DNA from: Bacillus sp. T3
Lineage (GTDB): Bacteria > Bacillota > Bacilli > Bacillales > Cytobacillaceae
Length of the DNA stretch: 64,000 bases
NCBI RefSeq assembly: GCF_033449965.1
Contig: NZ_CP137761.1
Coordinates: 1,054,001 to 1,118,000, forward strand
Reading direction: 5' to 3'
The notes below the pieces were generated by a model. That model saw nothing but the letters and a program-made list of their open reading frames with translations. It had not been told where the DNA came from and did no database searches. The translations under genes were made by a program, and so were the position numbers. Below are positions 27,566-36,940 of this stretch, piece after piece (within the stretch, counting starts at the first letter, position 1; each line of letters begins with the position of its first letter).

Positions 27566-28087
27566 ATGAAAATTGTAATAGGTTCAAAAAACCCTGCCAA
27601 AATTGAGGCAGTTAAGCAAGCATTCACATTGAAGGAATTTAATTTTACTGCAGTCGATGTGCCATCTGGTGTAAGGCCACAACCATTCAGTGATGATGAG
27701 ACAATCAAAGGAGCCGTTAATCGTGCAAATGAAGCACTTATACAAGGATCCGGGCAAATCGGAATTGGACTTGAAGGTGGAGTTCATGAAACTTCCTATG
27801 GCCTGTTTCTATGCAATTGGGGAGCGCTTGTAACAAGTGATGATGAAGCACCGATAATTGCGGGCGGCGCGCGGATATTATTGCCCGAACCCATTGCTCT
27901 ACGATTGCGTGAAGGTATGGAGCTAGGTCCAGTGATGGATGAATTTACAAAAATACAGAATATCAGAAAAAATGAAGGGGCGATTGGCATTTTTACGGCA
28001 GGAATGATTAACCGTGCTGATATGTTTACCCACGTCACCAAATTGTTATATGGTCAATATTTATATCGATTGAATCAATTAAAATAA
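27566..28087 (+). CDS. DUF84 ITPase/XTPase-like protein
   Basis: 173 residues of the DUF84/YjjX family, inosine/xanthosine triphosphatases that clean damaged purine nucleotides. Signature MKIVIGSKNPAKIEAVKQAF, then DETIKGAVNRANEAL, GIGLEGGVHE and KNEGAIGIFTAG. The ATG at 27566 matches the family start, but the only good ribosome site (AAAGGAG) is 22 bases away and near a TTG at 27533; real initiation is uncertain. Confidence 0.85.
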   Translation: MKIVIGSKNPAKIEAVKQAFTLKEFNFTAVDVPSGVRPQPFSDDETIKGAVNRANEALIQGSGQIGIGLEGGVHETSYGLFLCNWGALVTSDDEAPIIAGGARILLPEPIALRLREGMELGPVMDEFTKIQNIRKNEGAIGIFTAGMINRADMFTHVTKLLYGQYLYRLNQLK

Positions 28088-28103
28088 GGCTGTCTTAAGA
28101 ACG

Positions 28104-28194
28104 TAGTTGATTTTTGAGTACTCTGCTGATTGGAGCGGAAGGTGCGAGACTCCCCGCGGAAAGCGAGTACCTGGAGCGGAAATCAACAGACAAA
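28104..28194. repeat. Intergenic repeat family B, shortest copy (inverted)
   Basis: Reverse orientation relative to 25069. Contains GCTGATTGGAGCGGAAGGTG, CGAGACTCCCCGCGGAAAGC and CTGGAGCGGAAATCAACAGA. It lacks the block between two GAGTC direct repeats that the medium copy has. Confidence 0.88.
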
Positions 28195-28336
28195 TTTTAC
28201 AAAGAAAAAATTTAAACGACTTTTTTCGACAATTTCTTTACTTTTCAAAAAAATGCCACACATTTCCTTGTCATTGCTTTCATATTAACGATATGATATA
28301 AAAAGTAAAAATTAGTTGGGCAAGGAGTGTAAGAAC

Positions 28337-28882
28337 ATGAAAAGACTCTTTAAAAGAGCCTTGGTATTAGTTGTATCCGCTTTACTACTTAGCGCTTGTT
28401 CTGCCAATGTTAAGGAGGAGCAAAAAACTACAAACGAAAAAGTGGTTACTGCACTAACTTCTTCACCAAAGAAAGCAAAAGAAAAAAATAATGATATAAA
28501 GTTTTATATGCCGTTTGGCTTTGAAATCAAAGAGAAGTCAGAAAATAATATCATCCTGAAAAATGGTTCAAAAACATATATACTTTTCTATAATCCTCAA
28601 GAAGGTCAGGAGAGTAAAGTCGTTTATAATGCGACCTTAAATGCCAACAAGTATGATTATAAAAAAACGTATAAGCAGGACGGGAAATTTGGCTATCTCC
28701 TTATCCGTAAGCTTGATGATGAACGGCAGGAAGTAACAGTTGGAATCGGTGGGGTTAAAATGACAACCGAAACCAAAACGAAAAGCATGAAAAATGACGC
28801 AGAAATGATGATGCAAATTGTTAACTCTGTTAAAGTGGTAAAAGAAGTTAAAGAAAATGTGAGCGCGAAAGACAAAAAATAA
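28337..28882 (+). CDS. Putative lipoprotein
   Basis: 181 residues with lipobox LLLSACS (Cys near residue 20), a Lys/Thr/Glu-rich linker (about 25-50), and a beta-rich domain (DIKFYMPFGFEIKEKSENN...) ending in a Lys-rich tail. Start 28337 after AAGGAGTG. I do not recognise the family; surface-anchored by the lipid. Confidence 0.78.
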   Translation: MKRLFKRALVLVVSALLLSACSANVKEEQKTTNEKVVTALTSSPKKAKEKNNDIKFYMPFGFEIKEKSENNIILKNGSKTYILFYNPQEGQESKVVYNATLNANKYDYKKTYKQDGKFGYLLIRKLDDERQEVTVGIGGVKMTTETKTKSMKNDAEMMMQIVNSVKVVKEVKENVSAKDKK

Positions 28883-28895
28883 GCTGATACATCAT

Positions 28896-28927
28896 ATCCC
28901 ACAGTCCAAATGGCTGTGGGATTTTTT
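28896..28927 (+). terminator. Terminator after lipoprotein gene
   Basis: ATCCCACAG-TCCAAATGG-CTGTGGGAT then TTTTT. Confidence 0.9.
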
Positions 28928-28978
28928 AATGAACCATATAAGTAGACTCGTTTTTCCGTTCCTGTTAATATCAAATCA

Positions 28979-29002
28979 AATAAGATAAAATATTATCTTA
29001 TT
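28979..29002. promoter_or_regulatory. Perfect 10-bp inverted repeat upstream of ytpP
   Basis: AATAAGATAA-AATA-TTATCTTATT lies 28 bases before the ytpP start. Could be an operator or the 5' hairpin of the transcript. No known regulator consensus is matched with confidence. Confidence 0.4.
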
Positions 29003-29030
29003 GGGGAAATATATTGTTGAGGTGAAAGAC

Positions 29031-29345
29031 ATGAAAAAATTAGAAACATATGAGCAGTTTAATGAACTACGTGACAATGGTAAACATATATTTTTATTTT
29101 CAGCAGATTGGTGTAAGGATTGTCGAATGATTGAGCCGATTTTACCTGAAATAGAATCGAAGTTTACGGACTATACCTTTATTTACACGGATCGTGATCA
29201 ATTTATCGACCTTTGTGCTGAATTAGATATTTTTGGGATTCCAAGTTTTGTTGCCTTTGAAAATGGTCGTGAGTTGGGGCGTTTTGTCAGTAAGGATGCA
29301 AAAACCAAAGAGGAAATCGAAAGCTTTATTACTGGGTTAAAATAA
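29031..29345 (+). CDS. ytpP: Thioredoxin-like protein YtpP
   Basis: 104 residues, thioredoxin fold with the active site WCKDCR (instead of WCGPC) and a cis-Pro region FGIPSFVAFENGREL. Soluble. GAGGTG precedes ATG 29031. Four bases separate it from ytpQ, the same pair as in B. subtilis. Confidence 0.88.
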   Translation: MKKLETYEQFNELRDNGKHIFLFSADWCKDCRMIEPILPEIESKFTDYTFIYTDRDQFIDLCAELDIFGIPSFVAFENGRELGRFVSKDAKTKEEIESFITGLK

Positions 29346-29349
29346 GACG

Positions 29350-30144
29350 ATGGATACAAAGAAGCTAAGAAGAGAATTAGAAAACCGATTAAAGCACCCA
29401 AGCCGCCATTTTATTTTTGATCGTGAGAAGGATCAGCTTCGGATTGAAAATATTCGTACCTGTCAGGGAATTACCGTGTCCCTCCTGGGTATTATCGCCA
29501 AATGGCACGAGCAAAAGGATGCTGCGATTGATGAAGTCGTTTACTTTGTCGAAGAAGGCTTACAGGCAATGGGTAAACCAGTGAGTCTATCGGGAAATGA
29601 AAGCAAAATTTTCCCTGTTATTCGCTCAACCTCTTTTCCAACTGAAGCAAAGGAAAATGAGCGCTTTGTTTATGATGAGCATACTGCCGAAACACGGATC
29701 TATTATGCGCTTGATCAAGGAAGTTCTTATCGGCTTATTGATGAAAGCATGATGAAGGCTGAAGGCTGGAACTTGGAGCGAATTCGAGAAACTGCCTTGT
29801 TCAATGTAAGGACTCTTCCGATAACGGTAAAAGAAGATGTAGTTGCAGGCAATCACTTTTATTTTGTTCGGTCAAATGACGGCTATGATGCTAGTAGGAT
29901 ATTAAATCAAGCATTTTTAAAGGAAATGCACGAAAAAATGGTGGGGACGATGGCTGTAGCGGTACCCCATCAGGATGTTCTAATTATTGCAGATATTGAA
30001 AATAATACTGGCTATGATGTTCTAGCACAAATGACGATGAGCTTCTTTGCGAGCGGTCGCGTCCCCATTACTGCGTTATCGTTCTTGTACGAAGAAAACG
30101 AGTTAGAACCAATCTTTATTTTAGGTAAAAACAAAAAAGTATAG
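29350..30144 (+). CDS. ytpQ: YtpQ, DUF1444 family
   Basis: 264 residues, soluble, no signal or membrane segments. Matches the DUF1444/YtpQ family by length, neighbour and segments such as VSLLGIIAKWHEQK and FPVIRSTSFP. Function unknown. Followed by its own terminator; ytpR, normally next in B. subtilis, is absent. Confidence 0.85.
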   Translation: MDTKKLRRELENRLKHPSRHFIFDREKDQLRIENIRTCQGITVSLLGIIAKWHEQKDAAIDEVVYFVEEGLQAMGKPVSLSGNESKIFPVIRSTSFPTEAKENERFVYDEHTAETRIYYALDQGSSYRLIDESMMKAEGWNLERIRETALFNVRTLPITVKEDVVAGNHFYFVRSNDGYDASRILNQAFLKEMHEKMVGTMAVAVPHQDVLIIADIENNTGYDVLAQMTMSFFASGRVPITALSFLYEENELEPIFILGKNKKV

Positions 30145-30148
30145 AGCT

Positions 30149-30181
30149 GAAGGACCACATAAAATGTGGTTCTTTCTTTTT
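30149..30181 (+). terminator. Terminator after ytpQ
   Basis: AGGACCACAT-AAA-ATGTGGTTCT then TTCTTTTT. Confidence 0.85.
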
Positions 30182-30284
30182 GATAGGTATTAATACTTAT
30201 TCACCGATTTTCCCTCGTATTTTGTTAATTAACTGTTAAAATATAAATGTCACTTTAAAAGAAAGCAGAAAGAGATGATCATCA

Positions 30285-32996
30285 GTGGATTGGTTTAAAA
30301 GATTATTACATGGTTTCAAGGACGACTCAGGTGAACCTGAGGATTTAATAGAGTATACACAACATTCATTACCAAAAAGTAAACAAGACCAACAAGAAGG
30401 TCCAAAAGACCTCAATGCTAGAATCGCTTATCAATATCCCAAAGGCAGAGACGGGTTCCCTGTTGTTCCCGAAGTAAAAGTCCAAAAGCCAAATCGGCAA
30501 TCTAGGAAAGAAAATCGGCAGCCACCACAGCAGAAAAAACAGAGTGAAAGCACTCAGGCACCTCAAGCTCAGCGATCTCAACCATTGCGGACTCGATTAG
30601 AAAAATTAAGAGTAGTTGAGGAACCAAAGGAGATTCCATCTTTCCCAAACTTTGAAGATAAACCAATACAGAAAGTGAAGCCGAAGAAGGAAAAGATTCG
30701 TCACGGTCCGTTTCGTCCAACCGAAATTCCATCACCTATTTATGGTTATGGGAGGCCACGACAGATGAAGGTGATTGAACACGAATTAACTGGTTTCATT
30801 CACGGAATTGATGCATATCTAGACGAAGAGAGTGCTGTCACGCTTGAAACACCTGAAGTTAAGGAAATGGAAACAATGATGGTGGAGCAAGTAGAAGTGG
30901 AAGAGCCAGATACACTAATAGAGCAGGTAGAAGAGGAAGAGCTAGATACAGTAGTAGAGCAAGCAGAAGAGGAAGAGCCAGATACAGTAGTAGAGCAAGC
31001 AGAAGAGGAAGAGCTAGATACAGTAGTAGAGCAAGCAGAAGAGGAAGAACTGGATATACTAATAGAGCAAGTAGAAGAGGAAGAGCTAGATACACTAATA
31101 GAGCAAGTAGAAGAGGAAGAGCCAGATACTCTAATAGAGCAAGTAGAAGAGGAAGAACTAGATACAGTAGTAGAGCAAGCAGATGAGGAAGAACTGGATA
31201 CACTAGTAGCGAAAATAGTCGCGGAAAAGCCTAGCACTCTAGCGGAACAAGTAGCAATAGAAAAGCAGGCTGAAATGGTAGCTGAAGTAATACAAGATGA
31301 ATTCGACACAGATGAAAATGTTGAAGCAAGCATGGATCAAGAAACAACTTTACAAGAGCCAGTTAGAAAGTCCCATATTCCTTTCAATGTTCTGATGCTC
31401 AAACAGGACAAAGAAAGGTTAATCCAGTCTAAATATCGTGAAAACAAACCTTTCATCGCAGCAGGAAGCGAACAGGAAGTTCAAGAACCAAAGGCTGTAT
31501 TGGAAGAAATCGTTCCTGAACAACAGGATACTGAACTATCAGAAGAACCAATTGAAGAAAAAGAGACTTTGCTCTATTTTCCGCCGTCTGAAAATCTTCT
31601 ATCCCCTCCAATTATCCAGGAAGAGAATGGAGAATGGCTTCAAGGGCAGGAAGACCTGTTAAATCGAACTTTAGCAGACTTTAATGTTGGTGCAAAGGTT
31701 GTTAATGTAACAATGGGGCCATCTGTTACTAGGTTTGAGGTTCAGCCGGATCCTGGGGTAAAAGTAAATAAAATTACGAATTTACAAGACGACATTAAAC
31801 TTAGTTTAGCTGCTAAGGACATCCGGATTGAAGCTCCGATTCCTGGGAAGCACACAATTGGAATTGAAGTGCCGAATCAAACAAGCCGTCCTGTTTTAAT
31901 TAGTGAGATATTAAATAGTCCTGAATTCATTCATAATTCGTCACCATTGACGGCTGCATTAGGCCTTGATATTTCCGGTAAACCAGTGGTAACCGACCTT
32001 CGGAAAATGCCACATGGCTTAATTGCCTGGGCAACGGGTTCAGGAAAAAGTGTCTGTATTAATTCCATCCTAACAAGTCTCATGTATAAAGCCGATCCGC
32101 AGGATGTTAAGCTATTGCTAATTGATCCTAAGATGGTGGAATTAGCGCCATATAATCATATTCCACACCTAGTAAGTCCTGTTATTACCGATGTTAAGGC
32201 CGCAACAGGTGCACTTAAGTGGGCGGTTGAGGAAATGGAGCGAAGATATGAGTTATTTGCTCATACTGGCGTTCGTGAAATCATGCGTTTCAATGAGCTT
32301 GCACATGAAGCAAAGCAATATAACAATAAGCTTCCTTATATTCTTATTGTAATCGATGAGCTTGCGGATTTAATGATGGTTGCCCCTGCGGATGTAGAAG
32401 AGGCAGTCTGTCGAATTGCTCAAAAAGCTAGGGCTTGTGGAATTCATTTAATTATTGCAACGCAACGACCTTCCGTTGATGTTATTACAGGTTTAATTAA
32501 GGCGAATATCCCAACAAGAATTGCCTTTTCAGTCTCATCACAAATAGATTCTCGTACAATCATTGATATTGGTGGAGCAGAGAAATTATTAGGAAGAGGA
32601 GATATGCTCTTCCTAGAGAATGGATCGTCAAAGCCTGTCCGGCTTCAGGGAACATTTATTTCAGATGCCGAGATAGACCGTGTTGTAGCCCATGTTCGGG
32701 ATCAGGGGGATCCAGAGTATTTATTTGAGCAGACAGAGCTAATAAAAAAAGCGCAAGTAACGGAGGAAGAAGATGAGCTATTTTACGAGGCCTGTGAATT
32801 TATAATTGAGCAAGGTGTTGCCTCTACCTCGAGCCTTCAGCGCCGCTTTAAAATCGGCTACAATCGAGCTGCACGGTTGATTGACATGATGCACGCTAAT
32901 GGATTTATTTCAGAAGCAAAGGGAAGTAAGCCTAGAGATGTATTAATTACAGAAGAAGAACTTGACTCCTTTAACAGTAGTAGTACAATAAACTAA
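30285..32996 (+). CDS. sftA: SftA, soluble FtsK-family DNA translocase
   Basis: 903 residues. It clears chromosome DNA from the closing septum. No transmembrane helices, which marks SftA rather than SpoIIIE. The N-terminal third is a disordered linker with an expanded acidic tandem repeat (about 204-306). The motor follows: an alpha/beta FtsK core (VTRFEVQPDPGVKVNKI), Walker A ATGSGKSVC (about 583) and Walker B LIVIDELADLMM (about 688), and the C-terminal gamma winged helix (about 830-890, STSSLQRRFKIGYNRAARL) that reads oriented DNA motifs. Start is GTG at 30285. Followed by murC, as ytpS-ytpT in B. subtilis. Confidence 0.93.
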   Translation: MDWFKRLLHGFKDDSGEPEDLIEYTQHSLPKSKQDQQEGPKDLNARIAYQYPKGRDGFPVVPEVKVQKPNRQSRKENRQPPQQKKQSESTQAPQAQRSQPLRTRLEKLRVVEEPKEIPSFPNFEDKPIQKVKPKKEKIRHGPFRPTEIPSPIYGYGRPRQMKVIEHELTGFIHGIDAYLDEESAVTLETPEVKEMETMMVEQVEVEEPDTLIEQVEEEELDTVVEQAEEEEPDTVVEQAEEEELDTVVEQAEEEELDILIEQVEEEELDTLIEQVEEEEPDTLIEQVEEEELDTVVEQADEEELDTLVAKIVAEKPSTLAEQVAIEKQAEMVAEVIQDEFDTDENVEASMDQETTLQEPVRKSHIPFNVLMLKQDKERLIQSKYRENKPFIAAGSEQEVQEPKAVLEEIVPEQQDTELSEEPIEEKETLLYFPPSENLLSPPIIQEENGEWLQGQEDLLNRTLADFNVGAKVVNVTMGPSVTRFEVQPDPGVKVNKITNLQDDIKLSLAAKDIRIEAPIPGKHTIGIEVPNQTSRPVLISEILNSPEFIHNSSPLTAALGLDISGKPVVTDLRKMPHGLIAWATGSGKSVCINSILTSLMYKADPQDVKLLLIDPKMVELAPYNHIPHLVSPVITDVKAATGALKWAVEEMERRYELFAHTGVREIMRFNELAHEAKQYNNKLPYILIVIDELADLMMVAPADVEEAVCRIAQKARACGIHLIIATQRPSVDVITGLIKANIPTRIAFSVSSQIDSRTIIDIGGAEKLLGRGDMLFLENGSSKPVRLQGTFISDAEIDRVVAHVRDQGDPEYLFEQTELIKKAQVTEEEDELFYEACEFIIEQGVASTSSLQRRFKIGYNRAARLIDMMHANGFISEAKGSKPRDVLITEEELDSFNSSSTIN
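30895..31205 (+). repeat. 36-bp coding minisatellite in sftA
   Basis: About eight to nine in-frame copies of a 36-base unit encoding EQ(V/A)EEEE(L/P)DT(L/V)(I/V). Units differ by few bases, so expansion is recent. The reverse strand gives Ser/Thr- and Leu-rich open frames that are shadows. Confidence 0.92.
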
Positions 32997-33178
32997 TGCA
33001 AGAATCTTTTAGGGGGCATTTTATTTATTAAAAGGTGTTTTTTAAGAAAAATTTCTCGTCTTATGTATTAATGGTATAATGTTTTAATATGATAACGCTG
33101 TGACGTAATGAAAATGAGCAAAATGAAAACATTCTCATATAATGTGTTACAGATAGACGTTTGTTGGAGGTTCTTTAG

Positions 33179-34480
33179 ATGACTATTTACCATTTTGTAG
33201 GTATTAAGGGGTCTGGAATGAGTGCGTTGGCACAAGTTCTTCATGATACAAATTTTCAAGTTCAAGGCTCCGATGTCGAAAAGCGCTTTTTTACTCAACA
33301 GGCCCTAGAGCAATCTGGAATAAAGATCCTTCCGTTTAATAAGGAGAATATTCAGCCAGGAATGACAATTATTGCTGGAAATGCATTTCCAGATACTCAT
33401 GAGGAAATTCAAGAAGCAATGAGGATGGGGCTTCCGATTGTAAGATATCATCGCTTTTTGGGCGATTATATGCAAAATTTTACAAGCATTGCTATAACTG
33501 GGGCACACGGAAAAACATCTACTACTGGTCTTTTAGCGCATGTCATTCAAGGCGCAAAGCCTACTTCTTTCCTAATTGGAGATGGAACTGGTAAAGGCGA
33601 CCGTGATGCAGAGTACTTCGTTTTCGAAGCCTGTGAATATAGACGGCATTTCTTATCATACAACCCAGATTATGCAATCATGACGAATATCGATTTTGAT
33701 CATCCAGATTATTTTGCTAATGTTGAGGATGTTTTTTCAGCATTCCAGGAAATGGCGTGGCAAGTAAAAAAAGGAATTATTGCATGTGGTGATGATGGTC
33801 ACCTGCAAAAAATCCAGGCAAAGGTTCCCGTTCTATTTTATGGCTTTGGTGACGATAACGATTACCAGGCTAGAAATATTGTGAAATCAACAGATGGTAC
33901 TAGCTTTGAGGTGTTTGTACGGAATACTTATTTTGATCGTTTTACGATTCCTACTTTTGGCGATCATAATGTTTTAAATTCGTTAGCGGTCATTGCTATG
34001 TGTGATTATGAGGGTATCGATATTAAAATAATCAAAGAACAATTATTAACCTTTTCTGGAGTTAAGCGAAGATTTTCAGAGAAACAAATAGGATCACAAA
34101 TCATTATTGATGATTATGCACACCATCCAACTGAAATCAAAGCAACGATAGATGCTGCTAATCAAAAATATCCTGATCGTGAAATTGTAGCTGTATTCCA
34201 ACCGCATACATTTTCAAGGACACAGACATTTTTAAGTGATTTTGCTGATAGCCTAAATCTAGCCGATAAGGTATATTTGTGTGATATTTTTGGCTCGGCT
34301 CGTGAAAATCATGGAAAGCTTTCAATTGCCGACCTACAAGCGAAAATTCCTGGAGCAGAGCTTTTGGCTGAAGATGACACTTCGATGTTAAAACAGCATG
34401 AAAACAGTGTGATTATCTTCATGGGAGCCGGCGATATTCAAAAGTTCCAAGAGGCATATGAACAGGTATTAGCAATATAG
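33179..34480 (+). CDS. murC: UDP-N-acetylmuramate--L-alanine ligase MurC
   Basis: 433 residues. N-terminal IKGSGMSALAQVL (UDP-binding), ATP loop ITGAHGKTSTTGLL near 105-118, and C-terminal IDDYAHHPTEI. Adds L-Ala to UDP-MurNAc in the cytosol. The ATG is preceded by GGAGGTTC. Compared with typical MurC it keeps the full three domains. Confidence 0.94.
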   Translation: MTIYHFVGIKGSGMSALAQVLHDTNFQVQGSDVEKRFFTQQALEQSGIKILPFNKENIQPGMTIIAGNAFPDTHEEIQEAMRMGLPIVRYHRFLGDYMQNFTSIAITGAHGKTSTTGLLAHVIQGAKPTSFLIGDGTGKGDRDAEYFVFEACEYRRHFLSYNPDYAIMTNIDFDHPDYFANVEDVFSAFQEMAWQVKKGIIACGDDGHLQKIQAKVPVLFYGFGDDNDYQARNIVKSTDGTSFEVFVRNTYFDRFTIPTFGDHNVLNSLAVIAMCDYEGIDIKIIKEQLLTFSGVKRRFSEKQIGSQIIIDDYAHHPTEIKATIDAANQKYPDREIVAVFQPHTFSRTQTFLSDFADSLNLADKVYLCDIFGSARENHGKLSIADLQAKIPGAELLAEDDTSMLKQHENSVIIFMGAGDIQKFQEAYEQVLAI

Positions 34481-34496
34481 AGCACTTTTGGTGGAA

Positions 34497-34545
34497 AAAA
34501 AAGACCAAATCGCTTCTTTGTGAGCGGTTTGGTCTTTTTTGTTTT
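34497..34545. terminator. Bidirectional terminator between murC and the M29 peptidase
   Basis: AAAAAAGACCAAATCGCT-TCTTTG-TGAGCGGTTTGGTCTTTTTT; strong and symmetric. Confidence 0.92.
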
Positions 34546-34578
34546 TTGTGGTCAGTTTTAAACAGAAGAGCTTACTTT

Positions 34579-35695
34579 TTACTTCAAATTCTTCCGGATT
34601 TAAGGCTTCGAGCTCAGGGATCACAAAGCGACCATCCTTGCGAATAAGCACATCATCAAAATAGATTTCTCCGCCACCGTAATCTGGCCGTTGGATATTG
34701 ACCATATCCCAATGGATATCAGAATGATTTCCGTTATATGCTTCGTCATAGCATTGTCCCGGGGTGAAATGGAAGCTTCCTTCGATTTTTTCATCAAATA
34801 ATATATCCTGCATTGGATGTAAAATAAATGGATTTACACCAATCGCAAATTCTCCGACATAGCGAGCTCCCTCATCAGTATCAAATATCTTATTGATTCG
34901 CTCTGTATCATTCGCTTCTGCATTAATAATTTTCCCGTTTTCAAACGTAAGCTTCACATTTTCGAATGTAAAGCCATGATAAGGCGATGGGGTGTTATAG
35001 GTAATGACTCCATTTACGGATTCTCGAACAGGAGCCGTATATACCTCTCCATCTGGAATATTCATTTGACCTGAGCATTTAATCGCTGGAATGTCCTTAA
35101 TCGAGAATGTTAAATCTGTTCCAGGTCCTGTAAGGCGCACTTTATCGGTTTTATTCATGAGTGCAACAAGGCCATCCATCGCAGCATCCATTTTTCCGTA
35201 GTCAAGATTACAGACGTCAAAATAAAAATCTTCAAATGCCTCTGTGCTCATTTTGGCTAACTGGGCCATCGAGGAGTTTGGATAGCGTAGCACGACCCAT
35301 TTCGTTTTTGGAACACGTATATCTCTATGTACTTTTTTACCAATCGTTTTACCATGAAGCTTCATTTTTTCGTCTGGAACATCGGCATGTTCGTTAATAT
35401 TGTCACCAGAACGTAACCCGATGTAAGCATCCATTTGACTCATCACACTGGCTTCGAAATCGGCCATTAAATTGAATTGCTCTTCTTTTGCACCTAATAA
35501 CAAAGAGCGGTCGACCTGATGATCTTTCAACAGTACAAAAGGATAACCTCCAGCGGCATAAGCAGCTTTAACAAGTGCGGTTACTAGCTCACGCTGCAAC
35601 CCAAAGTTTTCAATTAGTACTTTTTCTCCTTTTTGCAGTCGAACGGAATAATTAATTAAATTATTTGCAAGCTTCTCAATTCTAGGGTCCTTCAT
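34579..35695 (-). CDS. M29 aminopeptidase (AmpS/PepS type), 3' end frameshifted
   Basis: Thermophilic-type metallo-aminopeptidase: VRLQKGEKVLIENFG, GDNINEHADVPDEKM, metal-binding EVYTAPVRESVNG, EFAIGVNPF and HSDIHWDMV. Start at 35695 after AAAGGAGGAAAAG. As given, the frame runs past the terminator and into the murC 3' end, ending at 34469 with a nonsense tail. Removing one A just after the CCGG at 34594-34597 gives ...LEALNPENLK and a stop at 34579, upstream of the terminator, for a 371-residue protein. I take that as the real end. Confidence 0.88.
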
Positions 35696-35896
35696 CGCTT
35701 TTCCTCCTTTTAATTCCTTCTGCACTATTATTGTAACCCAATTTAGAAATTTTGTTGAAGTTATGCAATTGATGAGCGAAAATATCGTGTGACCTAGGAA
35801 GGAAAATGCCACTATAATATTGAAGTATGTAGGAAAGAGGTTTATTCCCGCTAAAGTGAGTTAAACATATTGGTAGAGACAACGGAGGTGCAAAGA

Positions 35897-36361
35897 GTGG
35901 TTAATATTTTATATTTTAGCGTGGCCTTAATTGCCATAGCCTTTCTAATTTTAGTGATTTATTTATCCAAGACATTCAAATCGCTACAATACACGCTTGA
36001 TAGTGTTTCAAAAACATTAAATGGGTTAGAAAAACAACTTGATGGAGTTATGAATGAGACGACGGAGCTTTTGAAAAAAACGAATGCCTTAGCGGATGAT
36101 ATTCAAGAAAAAGCAGATAGCTTGAATAGTGTTGTACACGCAGTGAAAGATGTAGGGTCTACCATCCAAAAATTCAATCATTCAATCCAAACGGTTACCA
36201 ATACTGTAGATAAAAGTGTCGAACAAAATCAAGAAAAAATATCGCAAATTGTACAGTGGAGCAATGCCTTCATTGAGTTAAAGGAAAAATGGAAAAATAA
36301 AAAGCAGCAAAAAGCAGATAATACTCCAATTCCAATACGCCAGCGACAACGTGATCATTAA
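35897..36361 (+). CDS. ytxG: YtxG, DUF948 membrane protein
   Basis: 154 residues: one N-terminal transmembrane helix (NILYFSVALIAIAFLILVIYL) then a long coiled coil (about 30-125) and a basic Gln-rich tail. Start is GTG 35897 with GGAGGTG 6 bases upstream; TTG 35870 is the alternative. First of a ytxG-ytxH-ytxJ group, which in B. subtilis responds to general stress. No sigma-B promoter was recognised here. Confidence 0.88.
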   Translation: MVNILYFSVALIAIAFLILVIYLSKTFKSLQYTLDSVSKTLNGLEKQLDGVMNETTELLKKTNALADDIQEKADSLNSVVHAVKDVGSTIQKFNHSIQTVTNTVDKSVEQNQEKISQIVQWSNAFIELKEKWKNKKQQKADNTPIPIRQRQRDH

Positions 36362-36381
36362 AAGCTAAAGGAGGATTTTTG

Positions 36382-36816
36382 ATGGGAAATTATTTACATG
36401 AAGAGACTGATAAGGGCGGTACGAAGGATTTTCTACTTGGAGCAATGATTGGAGGAGTAATTGGAGCGGCAGCAGCTTTATGGCTTTCTCCAAAATCAGG
36501 TACAGCCCTTCGCGAATCGGTTACGAATCAAACAGCGGTCATAAAGGAAAAAGCAGGAAACTTGCAGTTAAAAGAAAAGGTTTCCGATATTGCCCAAATG
36601 ACAAAGGAAAAAACGAACACATTGACCCAAACAATTACCCAACAATCATCAGAAGCTCTAGCAAAAATTAAAGGAATTAATCGCGGTGCAGAAAGCGAAG
36701 TTTTAGATGAAAATCCAAATGAAATCACCGACAATGGGGGGTTGGATTCGATTCAAAAGATGCTTGAGGAAACGAAAAAGGCTTTTGATGAGACCGAAAA
36801 AAAGCTCAATCATTAA
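36382..36816 (+). CDS. ytxH: YtxH-like general stress protein
   Basis: 144 residues. Gly-rich membrane segment LLGAMIGGVIGAAAALWLSPKSG is the YtxH signature, then a long amphipathic helix. AAAGGAGG precedes ATG 36382. Function unknown; membrane-associated. Confidence 0.88.
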   Translation: MGNYLHEETDKGGTKDFLLGAMIGGVIGAAAALWLSPKSGTALRESVTNQTAVIKEKAGNLQLKEKVSDIAQMTKEKTNTLTQTITQQSSEALAKIKGINRGAESEVLDENPNEITDNGGLDSIQKMLEETKKAFDETEKKLNH

Positions 36817-36940
36817 ATTTGCGGATAGGTTCTGAAAATGTTACGATTACAGAAATTAAGCGAGAATGCCTTGATTTAAAAGGATAATCGCTTTTTTCGA
36901 TGAATTCATTTGTTTAGTCAAAGCCAAGGAGGATTGGGAA

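Noticed and set aside
30800..31333. Long minus-strand open frames rich in Ser/Thr or Leu
   Set aside because: Mirror of the acidic minisatellite in sftA; no ribosome site, pure low complexity.
34469..34578. C-terminal tail of the M29 aminopeptidase running into murC
   Set aside because: It is encoded by the terminator hairpin and the murC 3' end; a one-base correction gives a normal end.
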